Assembly: GCA_963778025.1 (NCBI GenBank)
Contig: CAVZTA010000018.1
Location: 28,638 to 92,637, forward strand
DNA length: 64,000 nucleotides
From: CAVZTA01 sp963778025
Lineage (GTDB): Bacteria > Chloroflexota > Limnocylindria > Limnocylindrales > CSP1-4
Direction of reading: 5' to 3'
The position numbers and the translations under genes are program-made. The notes under the pieces were generated by a model. That model made no database searches, was not told the DNA's origin, and saw only the letters and a list, made by a program, of their open reading frames with translations. Positions 1 through 9,031 of the stretch are shown here, piece by piece. The first letter of the stretch is position 1; each line of letters begins with the position of its first letter.

Positions 1-602
1 CCGGTCGGGGTCGGCGTGGGCGTCGGGGTGGGTGTCGGTGTCGGTGTCGGCGTCGGGGTCGGCGTCGGGGTGGGCGTCGGTGAGGACTGCGCGATGTTCG
101 GCCGGACCGCGAGCTGGGCGGACGCCGTGGACGCGAGGTCGAACGCCTGACCGCCGGTGAACATCGAGAGCAGCGGCGTGATCAGCCGGAAGTGACCGAC
201 CACCGTGACGCTGACCGAGCTGCCGAGCGCCTCGGAACAGGGTGACGGCGAGCAGGCGAGCGTGATGTCGGCCGAGGCGACGTTCGCGAACGAGCCGTTG
301 GACTCCGTCATCACGGCGCACACGACGCGGTTGACGTTCTTGTCGCACGGCGAGTTCGCCTGGTACGACGTCGGGTGCTGGGCGGCTTCGAGGGCACCCG
401 CCCGGGCGGCGCTGGCGATCGTGACGCGGGCGTCGAACAGCCGCGCGAGGTCCGCCGCCGCGACCAGCAGCAGCATGAGCACCGGCAGGATCACCGCGAG
501 CTCGACGAGCGCCTGGCCGCGCGACGGATCGGCGACGCGACGACGCAGCGCGCGTGGACGGCGGGCGATCCACCGATCGGCGAGGCCGGTGAGGAGCGAC
601 AT
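1..602 (-). CDS. TadE-like pilus assembly protein, C-terminus cut by window edge
   Basis: Reading the minus strand from ATG 602 gives MSLLTGLADRW, a basic stretch, then a TadE signature (GQALVELAVILPVLMLL, then AADLARLFDARVTIASAARAG) containing the single N-terminal membrane helix. TadE-like minor pseudopilins are processed by the prepilin peptidase and act in Tad/Flp pilus assembly at the membrane. Four cysteines in the exported part may form disulphides. The protein ends, as far as visible, in a pure Pro-Thr dipeptide tail (about 1-95) that continues past the window. A GTG at 638 is an in-frame alternative start, with a possible TAGCAT -10 at 664-669. CpaB lies upstream on the same strand after a 181 bp gap, supporting a Tad locus that continues to the left. 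The Thr-Pro tail is unusual for the family and suggests a cell-wall-spanning stalk. The TadE call is by motif only. Confidence 0.8.
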   Translation of the reverse strand, partial: MSLLTGLADRWIARRPRALRRRVADPSRGQALVELAVILPVLMLLLVAAADLARLFDARVTIASAARAGALEAAQHPTSYQANSPCDKNVNRVVCAVMTESNGSFANVASADITLACSPSPCSEALGSSVSVTVVGHFRLITPLLSMFTGGQAFDLASTASAQLAVRPNIAQSSPTPTPTPTPTPTPTPTPTPTPTPTPT

Positions 603-783
603 GCCGAGCACGGGTCCCCTGCGGCCGGGCGCGTCCACCCCGGAGGCGCGATCGGCACTCCGGATGCTATGGACCGGTCGACCCCGGGACGAGGGGTCAG
701 GCGTGGTCATTCCGTACCAGCGCGGAGGTGCGAGAGGTCTCGGTGCGCGGGCGCGCCGTCAGCTCGCCCGCGCGGACCGGACG

Positions 784-1710
784 TCAGGGCGCGGCGCTCG
801 CCGAGGCGGCCGGGACGGCGGACGCGTTCGGGTCGGGCGAGGCGGATGCGTTGGGGTCGACCGAGGCCGGGGCCGCGGACGGGGACGGGAACGGCGTCGG
901 CGCGGCGGGCTGCGGGCCGACACCCAGCGGGCGCGGCATCGGCAGGCCGTACTTGGCGATGATCCGGTTCATCGTCTCGCCCAGGCCCTGGGCGTCGACG
1001 GGGCGCTGGTCGATGTCCGGGCGGAGCGCCATGCTGAAGGTGACCGCACCGGTCGCCTGCATGTGGAGGATCTCCTCCGCCACCGGCAGGGTCGCTCGCA
1101 TGATGTAGAACGAGCCCTGGCGGGCGAGGATGACCATGTCCTGATAGGTGACCTTGGTGACCTGGTCGGTCACGTACTGGCCGGTCCCGGAGAGGATCGC
1201 GGGCGGCGCGACGATGGCCGTCACGAGCACGTCCACCGACTGGCCCGGGCTGAGCATGCCACCGACCGCGAGATCGTCGGCGACGGTGATCGAGACGGCG
1301 CGGAACGGCTCGGAGTCGGGCGTGACCTGTTCCTCGGGTCCGAGGATCGAGAACGCGGCCCCCTCGGTCGACGAGCTCAGCATGTTCGTGGTCACGAGCT
1401 GGTTCTGGAGGATCGTCACGGCGGGCACCCGGCCGATGACCTGGTTCACGTCGTTGACGACGCCGCTCGCGTTCGAGTCGTCGAGGGGGACCTGGCGCAC
1501 GGCGACGTCGGTCGCCTTGATCGGCTGGCGAGCGGGGATGACGGCCACCGCGACGACCGCCGGCACGCGCGGCAGCGCCGAATTGCCGGCCTGCGTCTGC
1601 GCCTGGTTGAGCAGGTAGTACGCCGCGCCACCGGCCACCAGGGCGAGGATGACGCCGACGACGACGATGATCTTGCCTCGACGCCGATCGTCGCGGTATT
1701 CGAGTTCCAT
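784..1710 (-). CDS. cpaB: Flp pilus assembly protein CpaB (RcpC), SAF domain
   Basis: This 308-residue protein begins MELEYRDDRRRGK, has one N-terminal membrane helix (about residues 12-32) and then an SAF-type domain (VPAVVAVAVIPARQPIKATDV) followed by a beta-rich periplasmic domain, the usual order for CpaB/RcpC proteins that stabilise the Flp pilus secretin or assembly platform. The ATG at 1710 is preferred over upstream in-frame starts because GGAG sits five bases before it. The last 50 residues are a Pro/Ser/Ala/Asn-rich low-complexity tail not needed for the fold. The gene is divergent from uvrB, sharing a 260 bp intergenic region, and lies upstream of the TadE-like gene on the same strand. 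Confidence 0.85.
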   Translation of the reverse strand: MELEYRDDRRRGKIIVVVGVILALVAGGAAYYLLNQAQTQAGNSALPRVPAVVAVAVIPARQPIKATDVAVRQVPLDDSNASGVVNDVNQVIGRVPAVTILQNQLVTTNMLSSSTEGAAFSILGPEEQVTPDSEPFRAVSITVADDLAVGGMLSPGQSVDVLVTAIVAPPAILSGTGQYVTDQVTKVTYQDMVILARQGSFYIMRATLPVAEEILHMQATGAVTFSMALRPDIDQRPVDAQGLGETMNRIIAKYGLPMPRPLGVGPQPAAPTPFPSPSAAPASVDPNASASPDPNASAVPAASASAAP

Positions 1711-1923
1711 CGAGTCTCCGTTCGTGGCGTCGCGTCTCCCGGCCGGCGCACGCGGGGACGAGTGCGCGGAGGGCAGGGTCGGCGTGGTGCGGCGGTGCCG
1801 TCTGTCCACACGGACTGTCGCGCCGCGGCGGGTGGCCGGGCGATGCCCCGGACGTCCCACCCGGGATACGCCGTCGGTCCCGCCATCCGGTGTGTCCAGC
1901 GACCGTCGCGTCGTGCAGTGGTC

Positions 1924-1935
1924 GAACGGACGTTC
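1924..1935. promoter_or_regulatory. LexA (SOS) box upstream of uvrB
   Basis: GAACGGACGTTC is a perfect palindrome matching GAAC-N4-GTTC, the LexA operator used by Gram-positive bacteria and mycobacteria. It sits 36 nt before the uvrB start and just upstream of the expected -35 position, so LexA binding would plausibly repress uvrB. The match is seen directly; LexA binding is inferred. Confidence 0.7.
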
Positions 1936-1958
1936 TGATTCGTGCGGGCGGCCGGTGG

Positions 1959-1964
1959 TAGACT
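1959..1964 (+). promoter_or_regulatory. -10 element of a leaderless uvrB promoter
   Basis: TAGACT lies six nucleotides before the uvrB GTG, so transcription would begin at or next to the start codon. No Shine-Dalgarno sequence precedes the GTG, which agrees with a leaderless mRNA. Confidence 0.55.
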
Positions 1965-1970
1965 GGATCG

Positions 1971-4385
1971 GTGCCCGACTTCCGCCTCGTCGCCCCGTTC
2001 CAGCCGACGGGCGACCAGCCCCAGGCCATCGACCGGCTGACCGACGGCCTTTCGCGCGGGCTCCGCAACCAGACGCTCCTGGGTGTCACGGGCTCGGGCA
2101 AGACGTGGACGATGGCCAACGTCATCGCCCGCCACAACAAGCCGACGCTGGTCCTGGCCCACAACAAGACGCTCGCCGCGCAGCTCTACGCGGAGTTCCG
2201 CGAGTTCTTCCCGGACAACGCGGTCGAGTACTTCGTCAGCTACTTCGACTACTACCAGCCCGAGGCCTACCTGCCGCGGTCGGACACGTACATCGAGAAG
2301 GACTCGTCGCGGAACGACGAGATCGACCGGCTGCGGCACGCCGCGACCCACGCGCTGTTCGAGCGGCGCGACGTGATCATCGTCGCGTCGGTCAGCTGCA
2401 TCTATGGCCTCGGCGCGCCCGTCGACTACGGGGCGACCGTCCTGAGCCTCAAGGTCGGCGGCATGTACCGCCGCGACTCGGTCCTGCGCCACCTCGTCGA
2501 CCTCCAATACCAGCGCAATGACGCCGCGCTCGGCCGCGCACGGTTCCGGGTCCGCGGCGACACGCTCGAGATCGGTCCCGCATCGGCGGAGCTGGTCGTC
2601 CGCGTCGAGTTCTTCGGCGACGAGGTCGAGCGGATCACGGAGCTGGATCCGTTGACCGGCGAGCTGCTCGCCGAGCGCAAGGACCTCAACGTCTACCCCG
2701 CGACGCACTTCGTGACGCCGCGCGAGAAGCTCATCGGGGCGATCGCCGCGATCGAGGTCGAGATGGAGGAGCGGGTCGGCCAGCTCGAGCACGAGGGTCG
2801 GGCCCTGGAAGGGGCGCGCCTTCGGCAGCGGACGACGTTCGACCTCGAGATGATGCGCGAGCTCGGCTACTGCACCGGTGTCGAGAACTACAGCCGCCAC
2901 CTCGCCGGGCGCGAGGCCGGGTCACGGCCGTGGACGCTGCTCGACTACTTCCCGCCCGACTGGCTGCTCATCGTCGACGAATCGCACATGACCGTGCCGC
3001 AGGTCGTCGGGATGTACAAGAACGACCGGACCCGCAAGGAGATCCTGGTCGATTTCGGGTTCCGGCTGCCGTCGGCGCTGGACAACCGGCCGCTGACGTT
3101 CGAGGAGTTCGAGGCGCACCTGAACCAGGCGGTGTTCGTCTCGGCGACGCCGGGTCCGTACGAGCTGGAGAAGAGCGAGCGGATCACCGAGCAGCTGCTC
3201 CGTCCCACGGGCATCGTCGACCCGCCGATCATCGTGAAGCCCACCGAAGGGCAGATCGACGACCTGATGGAGGAGATCCGCGAGCGGGTCGAGCGTGGCG
3301 AGCGGGCGCTCATCACCACGCTCACCAAGAAGATGGCGGAGGACCTCGCCGACTATCTCAAGGAGCTCGGCGTCAAGGTCCAGTACCTCCACTCGGAGGT
3401 CGACACGCTGGAGCGCGTGGCGATCCTGCGCGACCTGCGGCTCGGCGTGTACGACGTGCTGGTCGGCATCAACCTCCTGCGCGAAGGCCTGGACCTGCCC
3501 GAGGTGACGCTGGTCGCGATCCTCGACGCGGACAAGGAAGGCTTCCTGCGCAGCGCGTGGTCGCTCATCCAGATGATCGGCCGGGCGGCCCGCAACACGG
3601 GCGGCGAGGTGATCATGTACGCCGATACGGTCACCGAGTCGATGCGCGTGGCCATCGACGAGACGGATCGCCGGCGGCGGGCGCAGGCGGCGTACAACGC
3701 GGAGCACGGCATCGAGCCGACGACGATCGTCAAGGACATCCGCGACCTCAACGACCGGCTGCGCCAGGTGGCCGAGGGGACCGTCGTCTACACGAACGAG
3801 CGGGGTCGTGACCTGAGCGACCTCGACCGCACGCGGGTCGAGCAGCTCATCGTCCAGATGGAGGCCGAGATGCGCTCGGCGGCCAAGCAGCTCGAGTTCG
3901 AGCGGGCGGCCGCGATCCGCGACGAGATCCAGCAGGTCCGATTGCGGGTCCTCGAGCAGGACCAGTCGATCATCGTGGCGCGGGCAGCCGAGCGGGCCGC
4001 GCAGGCGGCCGGTGCGGGAGACGGCGCGGTCGCGGCGGGCTGGGGGTCGGGCGACGTGCTGGCCTCCGCGGCGACGAGACGTCGGGCCGAGCGGGCCGCG
4101 GCGTCGGCGGGACCCACGTTCGAGGTCACGAGCGTCGCCGTCCTGCCAGCCGATGAGGAACCGCTCGACACGGTCGACGGCGTGCCCGGCGAGGACGGCG
4201 GCGATGCGTCGGGTGGGGCGATCGCCGCGGAGCTGTTCCCGGGCATCCGCGACGAGCACGACGACGACGGCGGCTGGCAGGCGCGCTGGCTGGAGCGGCC
4301 GACGTGGGACGTGAGCGTCACGCCCAACATCCGGCGCCGCACGGGGCAGCGTCCGGGTCGCCGCGGGCCCCGCCGGGGCTACTGA
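1971..4385 (+). CDS. uvrB: Excinuclease ABC subunit UvrB
   Basis: UvrB is the DNA damage-verifying helicase-like subunit of nucleotide excision repair; it is loaded by UvrA and recruits UvrC. The Walker A motif GVTGSGKT is at residues 38-45, the beta-hairpin signature YFDYYQPEAY at 91-100, the Walker B DESH near 335, helicase motifs V and VI after about 480 (LREGLDLPEV, QMIGRAARN), and a UVR motif near 640-675 (LEFERAAAIRDEIQQVR). The protein has 804 residues, about 130 more than usual. The excess is an Ala/Gly/Asp-rich C-terminal tail ending in a basic stretch of Arg and Gly, of unknown role. The GTG start is fixed by the MPDFRLVAPFQPTGDQ N-terminus. The gene is intact, has a LexA box and a leaderless-type promoter, and converges on the next gene. 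Confidence 0.97.
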   Translation: MPDFRLVAPFQPTGDQPQAIDRLTDGLSRGLRNQTLLGVTGSGKTWTMANVIARHNKPTLVLAHNKTLAAQLYAEFREFFPDNAVEYFVSYFDYYQPEAYLPRSDTYIEKDSSRNDEIDRLRHAATHALFERRDVIIVASVSCIYGLGAPVDYGATVLSLKVGGMYRRDSVLRHLVDLQYQRNDAALGRARFRVRGDTLEIGPASAELVVRVEFFGDEVERITELDPLTGELLAERKDLNVYPATHFVTPREKLIGAIAAIEVEMEERVGQLEHEGRALEGARLRQRTTFDLEMMRELGYCTGVENYSRHLAGREAGSRPWTLLDYFPPDWLLIVDESHMTVPQVVGMYKNDRTRKEILVDFGFRLPSALDNRPLTFEEFEAHLNQAVFVSATPGPYELEKSERITEQLLRPTGIVDPPIIVKPTEGQIDDLMEEIRERVERGERALITTLTKKMAEDLADYLKELGVKVQYLHSEVDTLERVAILRDLRLGVYDVLVGINLLREGLDLPEVTLVAILDADKEGFLRSAWSLIQMIGRAARNTGGEVIMYADTVTESMRVAIDETDRRRRAQAAYNAEHGIEPTTIVKDIRDLNDRLRQVAEGTVVYTNERGRDLSDLDRTRVEQLIVQMEAEMRSAAKQLEFERAAAIRDEIQQVRLRVLEQDQSIIVARAAERAAQAAGAGDGAVAAGWGSGDVLASAATRRRAERAAASAGPTFEVTSVAVLPADEEPLDTVDGVPGEDGGDASGGAIAAELFPGIRDEHDDDGGWQARWLERPTWDVSVTPNIRRRTGQRPGRRGPRRGY

Positions 4386-4421
4386 CGGCTCGCCCGCGAA
4401 GGCGGGCCGCAAAGGCCGTCA
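4383..4421. terminator. Nested hairpin between convergent genes
   Basis: TGACGGC (4383-4389) pairs with GCCGTCA (4415-4421), enclosing GCCCGC-GAAG-GCGGGC (4392-4407). The structure covers the uvrB stop and the stop codon of the convergent downstream gene, so it could terminate both. There is no long U tract. Confidence 0.5.
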
Positions 4422-5231
4422 CCATTCGCCGGACCGGCGGCTCGCGAGGACCGTGAGTGCGACGGCGAAGAACGTCGCTGCGAGCGCGACGATGGGGGCG
4501 AGCCACCCGCCGTCGCCGTTCGCGACGGCCAGCCAGGCGGCCACCGCGGCCACGCTGTTGAACGTGATCGCCGCGATGTTCTGGAGACGCATCGCCCGCC
4601 AGCCGCCCACGCGCAGACTCGCGACGCCCGCGACCGCGTAGCCCAGACAGCCGGCGCCGGCGAGGCGGAAGACCCACGCGTCGGATGCGGGAAGGCCGAA
4701 CACCTGGGCGAAGGGCTGCGGCGCGAGGAGCGGCAGCACGCCGAACGTGGCGGCGCTCAGCGCCGCAAGACCGATGACGACGCGCTCGCCCGTGACGAGC
4801 GGCGCCCCGCGGTCATCGAGGTGGAGGCCGGCTCGCGCGATGAGCACGCCGGCGATGACCGTGAACCCGGCGCCGGCCACGACCACGAACGGGACGACCG
4901 GCTGCTGCGCTCCGAGCAGCAGCTCGACGAGGCTGGCGCCGAAGGCCCCGAGCGCGAACGTGAAGGTCGCGAGCGACGGGATCATGAGCTCGTCCCACGT
5001 CTTGGGGCGAACGAGCGCGATCAGGGCGACGACGGCATAGCCCAGCGTCGCCGCACCGCCCAGTCGGTAGATGAGCGGGTCGTCACCCTGGAATCCCAGG
5101 ACGCTCGCATAGGTCGCCGTGATGAGCAGCGGCGCGAGGCTGAACACCAGCGCGGCGGCTGCCTGGCCGGCGTTCGCGAGCCGGTACGGCGCGGTCTGCG
5201 CGGGGTCGAGCGACGTGCTGGTCGTGGACAT
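4419..5231 (-). CDS. Integral membrane protein with internal duplication, unknown function
   Basis: This 270-residue protein is very hydrophobic, with about eight membrane helices in two halves. Each half carries the same motif: YRLGGAATLGYAVVALIAL near residue 55 and FRLAGAGCLGYAVAGVASL near residue 190, each followed by a basic turn and another helix. The protein is therefore a tandem duplication of a four-helix unit. I do not recognise a functional family. The ATG at 5231 has a strong GGAGGG ribosome site. The gene converges on uvrB and diverges from the FN3 protein across a 230 bp spacer in which I see nothing else. Confidence 0.75.
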   Translation of the reverse strand: MSTTSTSLDPAQTAPYRLANAGQAAAALVFSLAPLLITATYASVLGFQGDDPLIYRLGGAATLGYAVVALIALVRPKTWDELMIPSLATFTFALGAFGASLVELLLGAQQPVVPFVVVAGAGFTVIAGVLIARAGLHLDDRGAPLVTGERVVIGLAALSAATFGVLPLLAPQPFAQVFGLPASDAWVFRLAGAGCLGYAVAGVASLRVGGWRAMRLQNIAAITFNSVAAVAAWLAVANGDGGWLAPIVALAATFFAVALTVLASRRSGEW

Positions 5232-5461
5232 GGCGTCCCTCCGTGGTGCGATCTGCCGGGGATGCGCACCACCGCGCCGCTCGGATGAGCCGGGGATGAG
5301 CGGCGCGTAAGCGGGCGATGGGCGGCGCTGGCTAGGGTCCGGGGACCTGGCGCCGCCGACGCATCCGTCGCCGCTCGCGTGTTCCCGCCGGGCGCGCGAC
5401 GCCCACCGGCCAGCCCTCCGCCGCGACCGCCCTCCCGCCCATGCCTGGAGGACCTGGTCCC

Positions 5462-7113
5462 GTGCGTCCGTCCCGTGCCGCCTCGCTGCTGCCGGCCGCC
5501 TTCGTCGTCGCCTCGATGCTCGCCAGTCCGGTCACCGTCGCCGCACGACCGCGCTGGCCACCGTTCCCGACGCCGCGACCCAGCCCGACGCTCGCGCCGA
5601 CACCCACCCCGACCCCGACATGGACCGCCACCCCGAGCGTCCCGCCCACCCCGAGTCCGAGCCCGACGGTCGTCCCGAGCGCCAGCCCGAGCGTGACGCC
5701 GACACCCACCGCGACGCCGCTCGTCGGTCCGATCATCTCGGCGGTCGCGGCGACCGAGATCACCGCCACGACGGCGACCATCCGCTGGCACGTCAGCGAG
5801 CCGGCGACCGGTCAGACGGAGTACGGCACGACCATCGGATATGGGCAGCGTTCGGTCCTGGAGTCGTCGTTCGACTATGTCGACCACATCCAGGCGCTGT
5901 CCGGGCTCACGCCGGGCACGCTGTACCACTTCCGGGTCATCTCGACCGACGTCGACGGCAACGCTGCGGTCTCGCCCGACGCGACGTTCCGGACGCTCGA
6001 TGCGGCCGCACCGACCCCGACCGCGACACCGAGGCCCACCCCGGTCCCGACGCCGGTGCCCACGCCGACCCCGCGCCCCGGGCGTATCCGCCCGACCGGC
6101 CCGCGCCTCGTCGACGTCGCGACCCCGACTCGTGGGCCGACCCCGGTCGGTCAGACGATGGTCGATCCCACCTGGGGCAGCGACGTGACGGTCGTCACGG
6201 CGGACGGCCTGCGGCACGCGTACAGCCGTCGCAGCCGTGGTCCGCGGCGGCACGCTACGTGGCTGGCCGATACTGGCAACGTCATCGTCGACACCCAGGG
6301 TCGGACGGTCCAGGCCGGCCTCGTCTCCGACCGTCCAGTGGGCGAACACGGAGCCCACGAGCTGTCTACGGCGGCGAGGGCACGTCGAACGTCCTGAAGA
6401 AGGTCGACTACCGGACCGGCAGGCGCAGATCTGGCGGACCTGCACGCCGGCTACAGCGCGGCCGGTTGGGCATGGCGATGGTCGCATCAGCGTTCGACGA
6501 CCGGGACTGACCATCTTGAACGCTGCAGTGCGCGGGTCGACGTCGAGCCCGAGTGCGATCGGCAGTACCAGGCAGCGCACGACTCACGTCGGTACCGGCT
6601 CGTAGCCCCAACATCGTCTCGATGAGCCGTCGGGCACCGTTCATGGCACGAGCGGTTCGACATCGGCACGGTGTCGTGGGACGGGGCATCGCGGCCAAGG
6701 TCGCCCGCGTCCTCGTGGGCGGCATCGAGGTCAACGCGACCAGCCCGATGACTGGTGGACCTCCATCGGCACCCAGGCTACGGATCGTGGCGGTGCGATC
6801 GACGGCACGGCTCCAGCTCCTGACCGGCCGGTATGGTGTTCGGCGAGTCGCACGTGCTCATGCACGAACATCAACCGGGATGGCTGGGTCTACTGTCGCG
6901 GTACACGAGGCGCGGGCGGTGCGTCGGTCACGACCAGGTCGTGGCGCTCGGCTCGATGGCTCGGGGATCGTCGAGGTGTTCGCCCACGCCCATCACGCGA
7001 GCGATGTGTACGAGCAGATGCCGCAGGCCGCGGCGAGCCGCGACGGGACGCAGGTCGGGTTCGCCTCGGAATGGAGCGGCACCTCGTACGCGTTCTACGT
7101 GGCTCGGCCGTGA
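5462..7113 (+). pseudogene. Secreted FN3 / beta-propeller protein, heavily frameshifted
   Basis: A GTG at 5462 with GGAGGA nine bases upstream opens a protein with a clear signal peptide (AASLLPAAFVVASML, cleavage near VAA), a Pro-Thr linker, one fibronectin type III domain at about 5735-6000 (ending TLYHFRVISTDVDGNAAVS), a second Pro-Thr linker, and then the start of a propeller-like domain. From about 6200 coherent peptides appear in successive frames: LADTGNVIVDTQGRTVQ, SPTVQWANTEP, VYGGEGTSNVLKKVDYRTG, and finally EQMPQAAASRDGTQVGFAS ending at 7113, which resembles the last blade of TolB/WD40-like propellers. One polypeptide was clearly encoded here originally. The density of frame changes, roughly one per 30-100 bp, is much higher than in any other gene of the window, so either this stretch is badly resolved sequence or the gene has decayed. 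Confidence 0.65.
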
Positions 7114-7131
7114 GCGCCGGGCGCCCAGCCC

Positions 7132-7160
7132 CACGGCCCGCGGCGCCTCGGCGGGCCGTG
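7132..7160 (+). terminator. GC-rich hairpin after the FN3/propeller gene
   Basis: CACGGCCCGC (7132-7141) pairs perfectly with GCGGGCCGTG (7151-7160) around a nine-base loop, between the stop codon at 7113 and the next promoter. There is no U tract, so it is a probable terminator rather than a canonical one. Confidence 0.5.
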
Positions 7161-7181
7161 CGCAACGCGGGGCCCAGCCGC

Positions 7182-7187
7182 TACCGT
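7182..7187 (+). promoter_or_regulatory. -10 element of a leaderless promoter (DinB-GNAT gene)
   Basis: TACCGT ends seven nucleotides before the ATG at 7195, and no ribosome-binding site is present, which predicts a leaderless transcript. Confidence 0.45.
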
Positions 7188-7194
7188 TCCGACC

Positions 7195-8342
7195 ATGGAC
7201 GACCGACCCGCCGCGCCGCTCCGGGTCGGTCTCGAGCCTGGCTACGACGCGGGTCGCGTCGGCGTCTGGCTCCTCGACGTGCCGGGCGCATTCGGCTGGG
7301 CGGCGTCCCGCGATCGGGCGCTGTCACAGACGCCGTCGATCGCCGGCGGCCTCCGCGACTGGCTGCAGGATCACGGGGAGACGCTCGACCTCCCGCCGAT
7401 CCGCGGGGTCACGATCGTCGAGGAGGTGGCCCCCACGACCCTCGATGGCTACGAGCGCAACGCCACGTTCGAGGCGGACCGGCGGCCCGTCACGCGCGCT
7501 GACCTTGCACGCGCGGAACGGTGGCTCGCGTATGCCCGCGCCGACCTGCTCGAGGTCGCGGATCGCGTGGCCGCGCATGAGCGCGCCCACGGCCCGCTGC
7601 CCGCCGAGGGCGACCGCGCAGAGCGCGCGAGCGAGGAGGTCCTTCGCCACCTGGCGGGCGCCGAGGTGTGGCTCACCTCGCGGGTCGACGGCTCGCTGCG
7701 CTTCGCGGGACCGCCACGGGAAGGCGACCCTCGGACGTACCTCGATGCCACGCGCGCATGGCTGGTCCAGCAGACTGCCGGTCCTCGTCGCACGCGACCC
7801 GGGCGTGGCACGGACCGACGGCAAGGGCGAGACCTGGACCCTCGCGAAGGTCCTTCGGCGGCTCGTCTACCACTCGCTGGATCACCTCCGGGAGCTCGAG
7901 CGCCGGCTCGCGCGTACCGACGGGACGGCGGAGCGGCTGGTGGTCACGCTCGAGCGTCGCCCGACGGTCGAGGAGCTCACGCGCCTGCTCCTCGCCGTGG
8001 GCTGGGATCCCCGGGCGGCCCATCCCGATCGACTGGATGTGTCGACATCCGGCAGCACCGAGGTCGTCACGGCATGGGACGGCGACCGGCTCGTCGGCCA
8101 TGCTCGATCGCTCAGCGACGGCGCGATGTCGGCATACATCTCGATGGTCATCGTCCATCCCGCGCTACCAGGCGTTGGGTGTGGGTCGGCGGCTCATGGA
8201 GCGGCTGCTCGACGGACACGACGGCGTGCGCTTCGCACTGTCGGCCGCGATGGGCATGGGCGACTGGTACGCGCGGCTCGGCTTCGAGCCCGATGAGCGC
8301 GCGATGGTCCGGCGACGCCGGGAGGACCTGCCTCGCCGCTGA
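7195..8342 (+). CDS. DinB-like / GNAT fusion protein, two frameshifts
   Basis: Three frames join to give 381 residues. The first part (MDDRPAAPLRVGLEPGYDAG) is a small domain that vaguely resembles a HicB-like fold (LLDVPGAFGWAASRDRAL). The middle is a DinB-like four-helix region with HLAGAEVWLTSR and, after the first shift near 7777, LRRLVYHSLDHLRELERRL, whose histidines are the likely metal ligands. The last part, crossing a second shift near 8160, is a GNAT acetyltransferase domain with the acetyl-CoA motif RYQALGVGRRLMERLL and a C-terminal GDWYARLGFEP. Both shifts are single extra bases (after ACT, and within CATCCC), and removing them restores a reading frame of exact length. DinB-like domains act in thiol transfer or metal-dependent reactions and GNATs acetylate small molecules or proteins; the substrate is unknown. 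Confidence 0.7.
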
Positions 8343-8414
8343 CATCGGGGAGGGGTGGGGCCGCTAGCATGGGCGGGGCGCGCATCCGCGCCGACCGCTG
8401 GATGGAGGGGAACC

Positions 8415-8964
8415 ATGCGTCCCGCACGTCAGCTCGCCCTGCTGATCGCCGCGCTCGCCCTCGCGCTCGCCGCCTGTGGCGGCGCCGGCCCGCTGGCCGG
8501 GGGCGGTGGCGGCGATCCTGCGAGCGTCGCCCGCCAGGCGCTCGCCGATCCTGGCCGCGGGCGACGTCACGAAGTTGACCGATCTCGCGTGTGCCGCCAG
8601 CAAGGAGGACATCGCGAAGTCGTTCACGGGCAGCCTCGGCGATCTCGCTCCCGGGACCGACCCGAGCGTGCTGCTCCAGGCCATCCGGATCGATACCTCG
8701 AAGGTGACCGTGGGCCAGGCGACCGTGACCGGCGACACCGCGGTCGTGCCGCTGAACGGGTCGATGACGATCTCGATCGACGAGGAGAAGGCCAAGCCGA
8801 TCGTCCAGGCCGCCCTCCAGGCGCAAGGTGCGCCGGCCGACGATGCGGCCGTCCAGGCCGCGATGGGCTTCCTCTCCGCGTTCGAGGGCCAGCCCATCCC
8901 CCTCGACCAGCCGCTCACGCTCAAGCAGGAGAACGGCGCCTGGAAGGTGTGCGACGCGGCCTGA
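8415..8964 (+). CDS. Putative lipoprotein, DUF4878-like, one frameshift
   Basis: The ATG at 8415 follows GGAGGGG and encodes a lipoprotein signal peptide with lipobox LAAC (LLIAALALALAACGG). The frame changes near 8547 (an extra G after GCTCGCC) and continues as ILAAGDVTKLTDLACAASK to the stop at 8964, giving 182 residues once corrected. The mature part has the alpha/beta character of DUF4878/SnoaL-like lipoproteins, including a final GAWKVCDAA strand and three cysteines. A TAGCAT -10 at about 8367-8372 would give a leader of about 40 nt. Function unknown. The gene converges on cydC. Confidence 0.7.
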
Positions 8965-9031
8965 GCGCCGTCTGCGCGTGGCGATGCCCCGCCCGTCGAC
9001 CGGCCGCGGTCAGGTGGCGGTCGGAGCTCGG

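Noticed and set aside
1..95. Short tandem GTCGGCGTCGGGGTC-like repeat as a possible CRISPR or satellite
   Set aside because: The units have no spacers and encode a continuous Thr-Pro tail in frame with the TadE-like protein on the minus strand.
205..1938. 577-residue plus-strand open frame at the left edge
   Set aside because: It is antisense to the TadE-like and CpaB genes, which have clear family motifs, membrane helices and a ribosome site.
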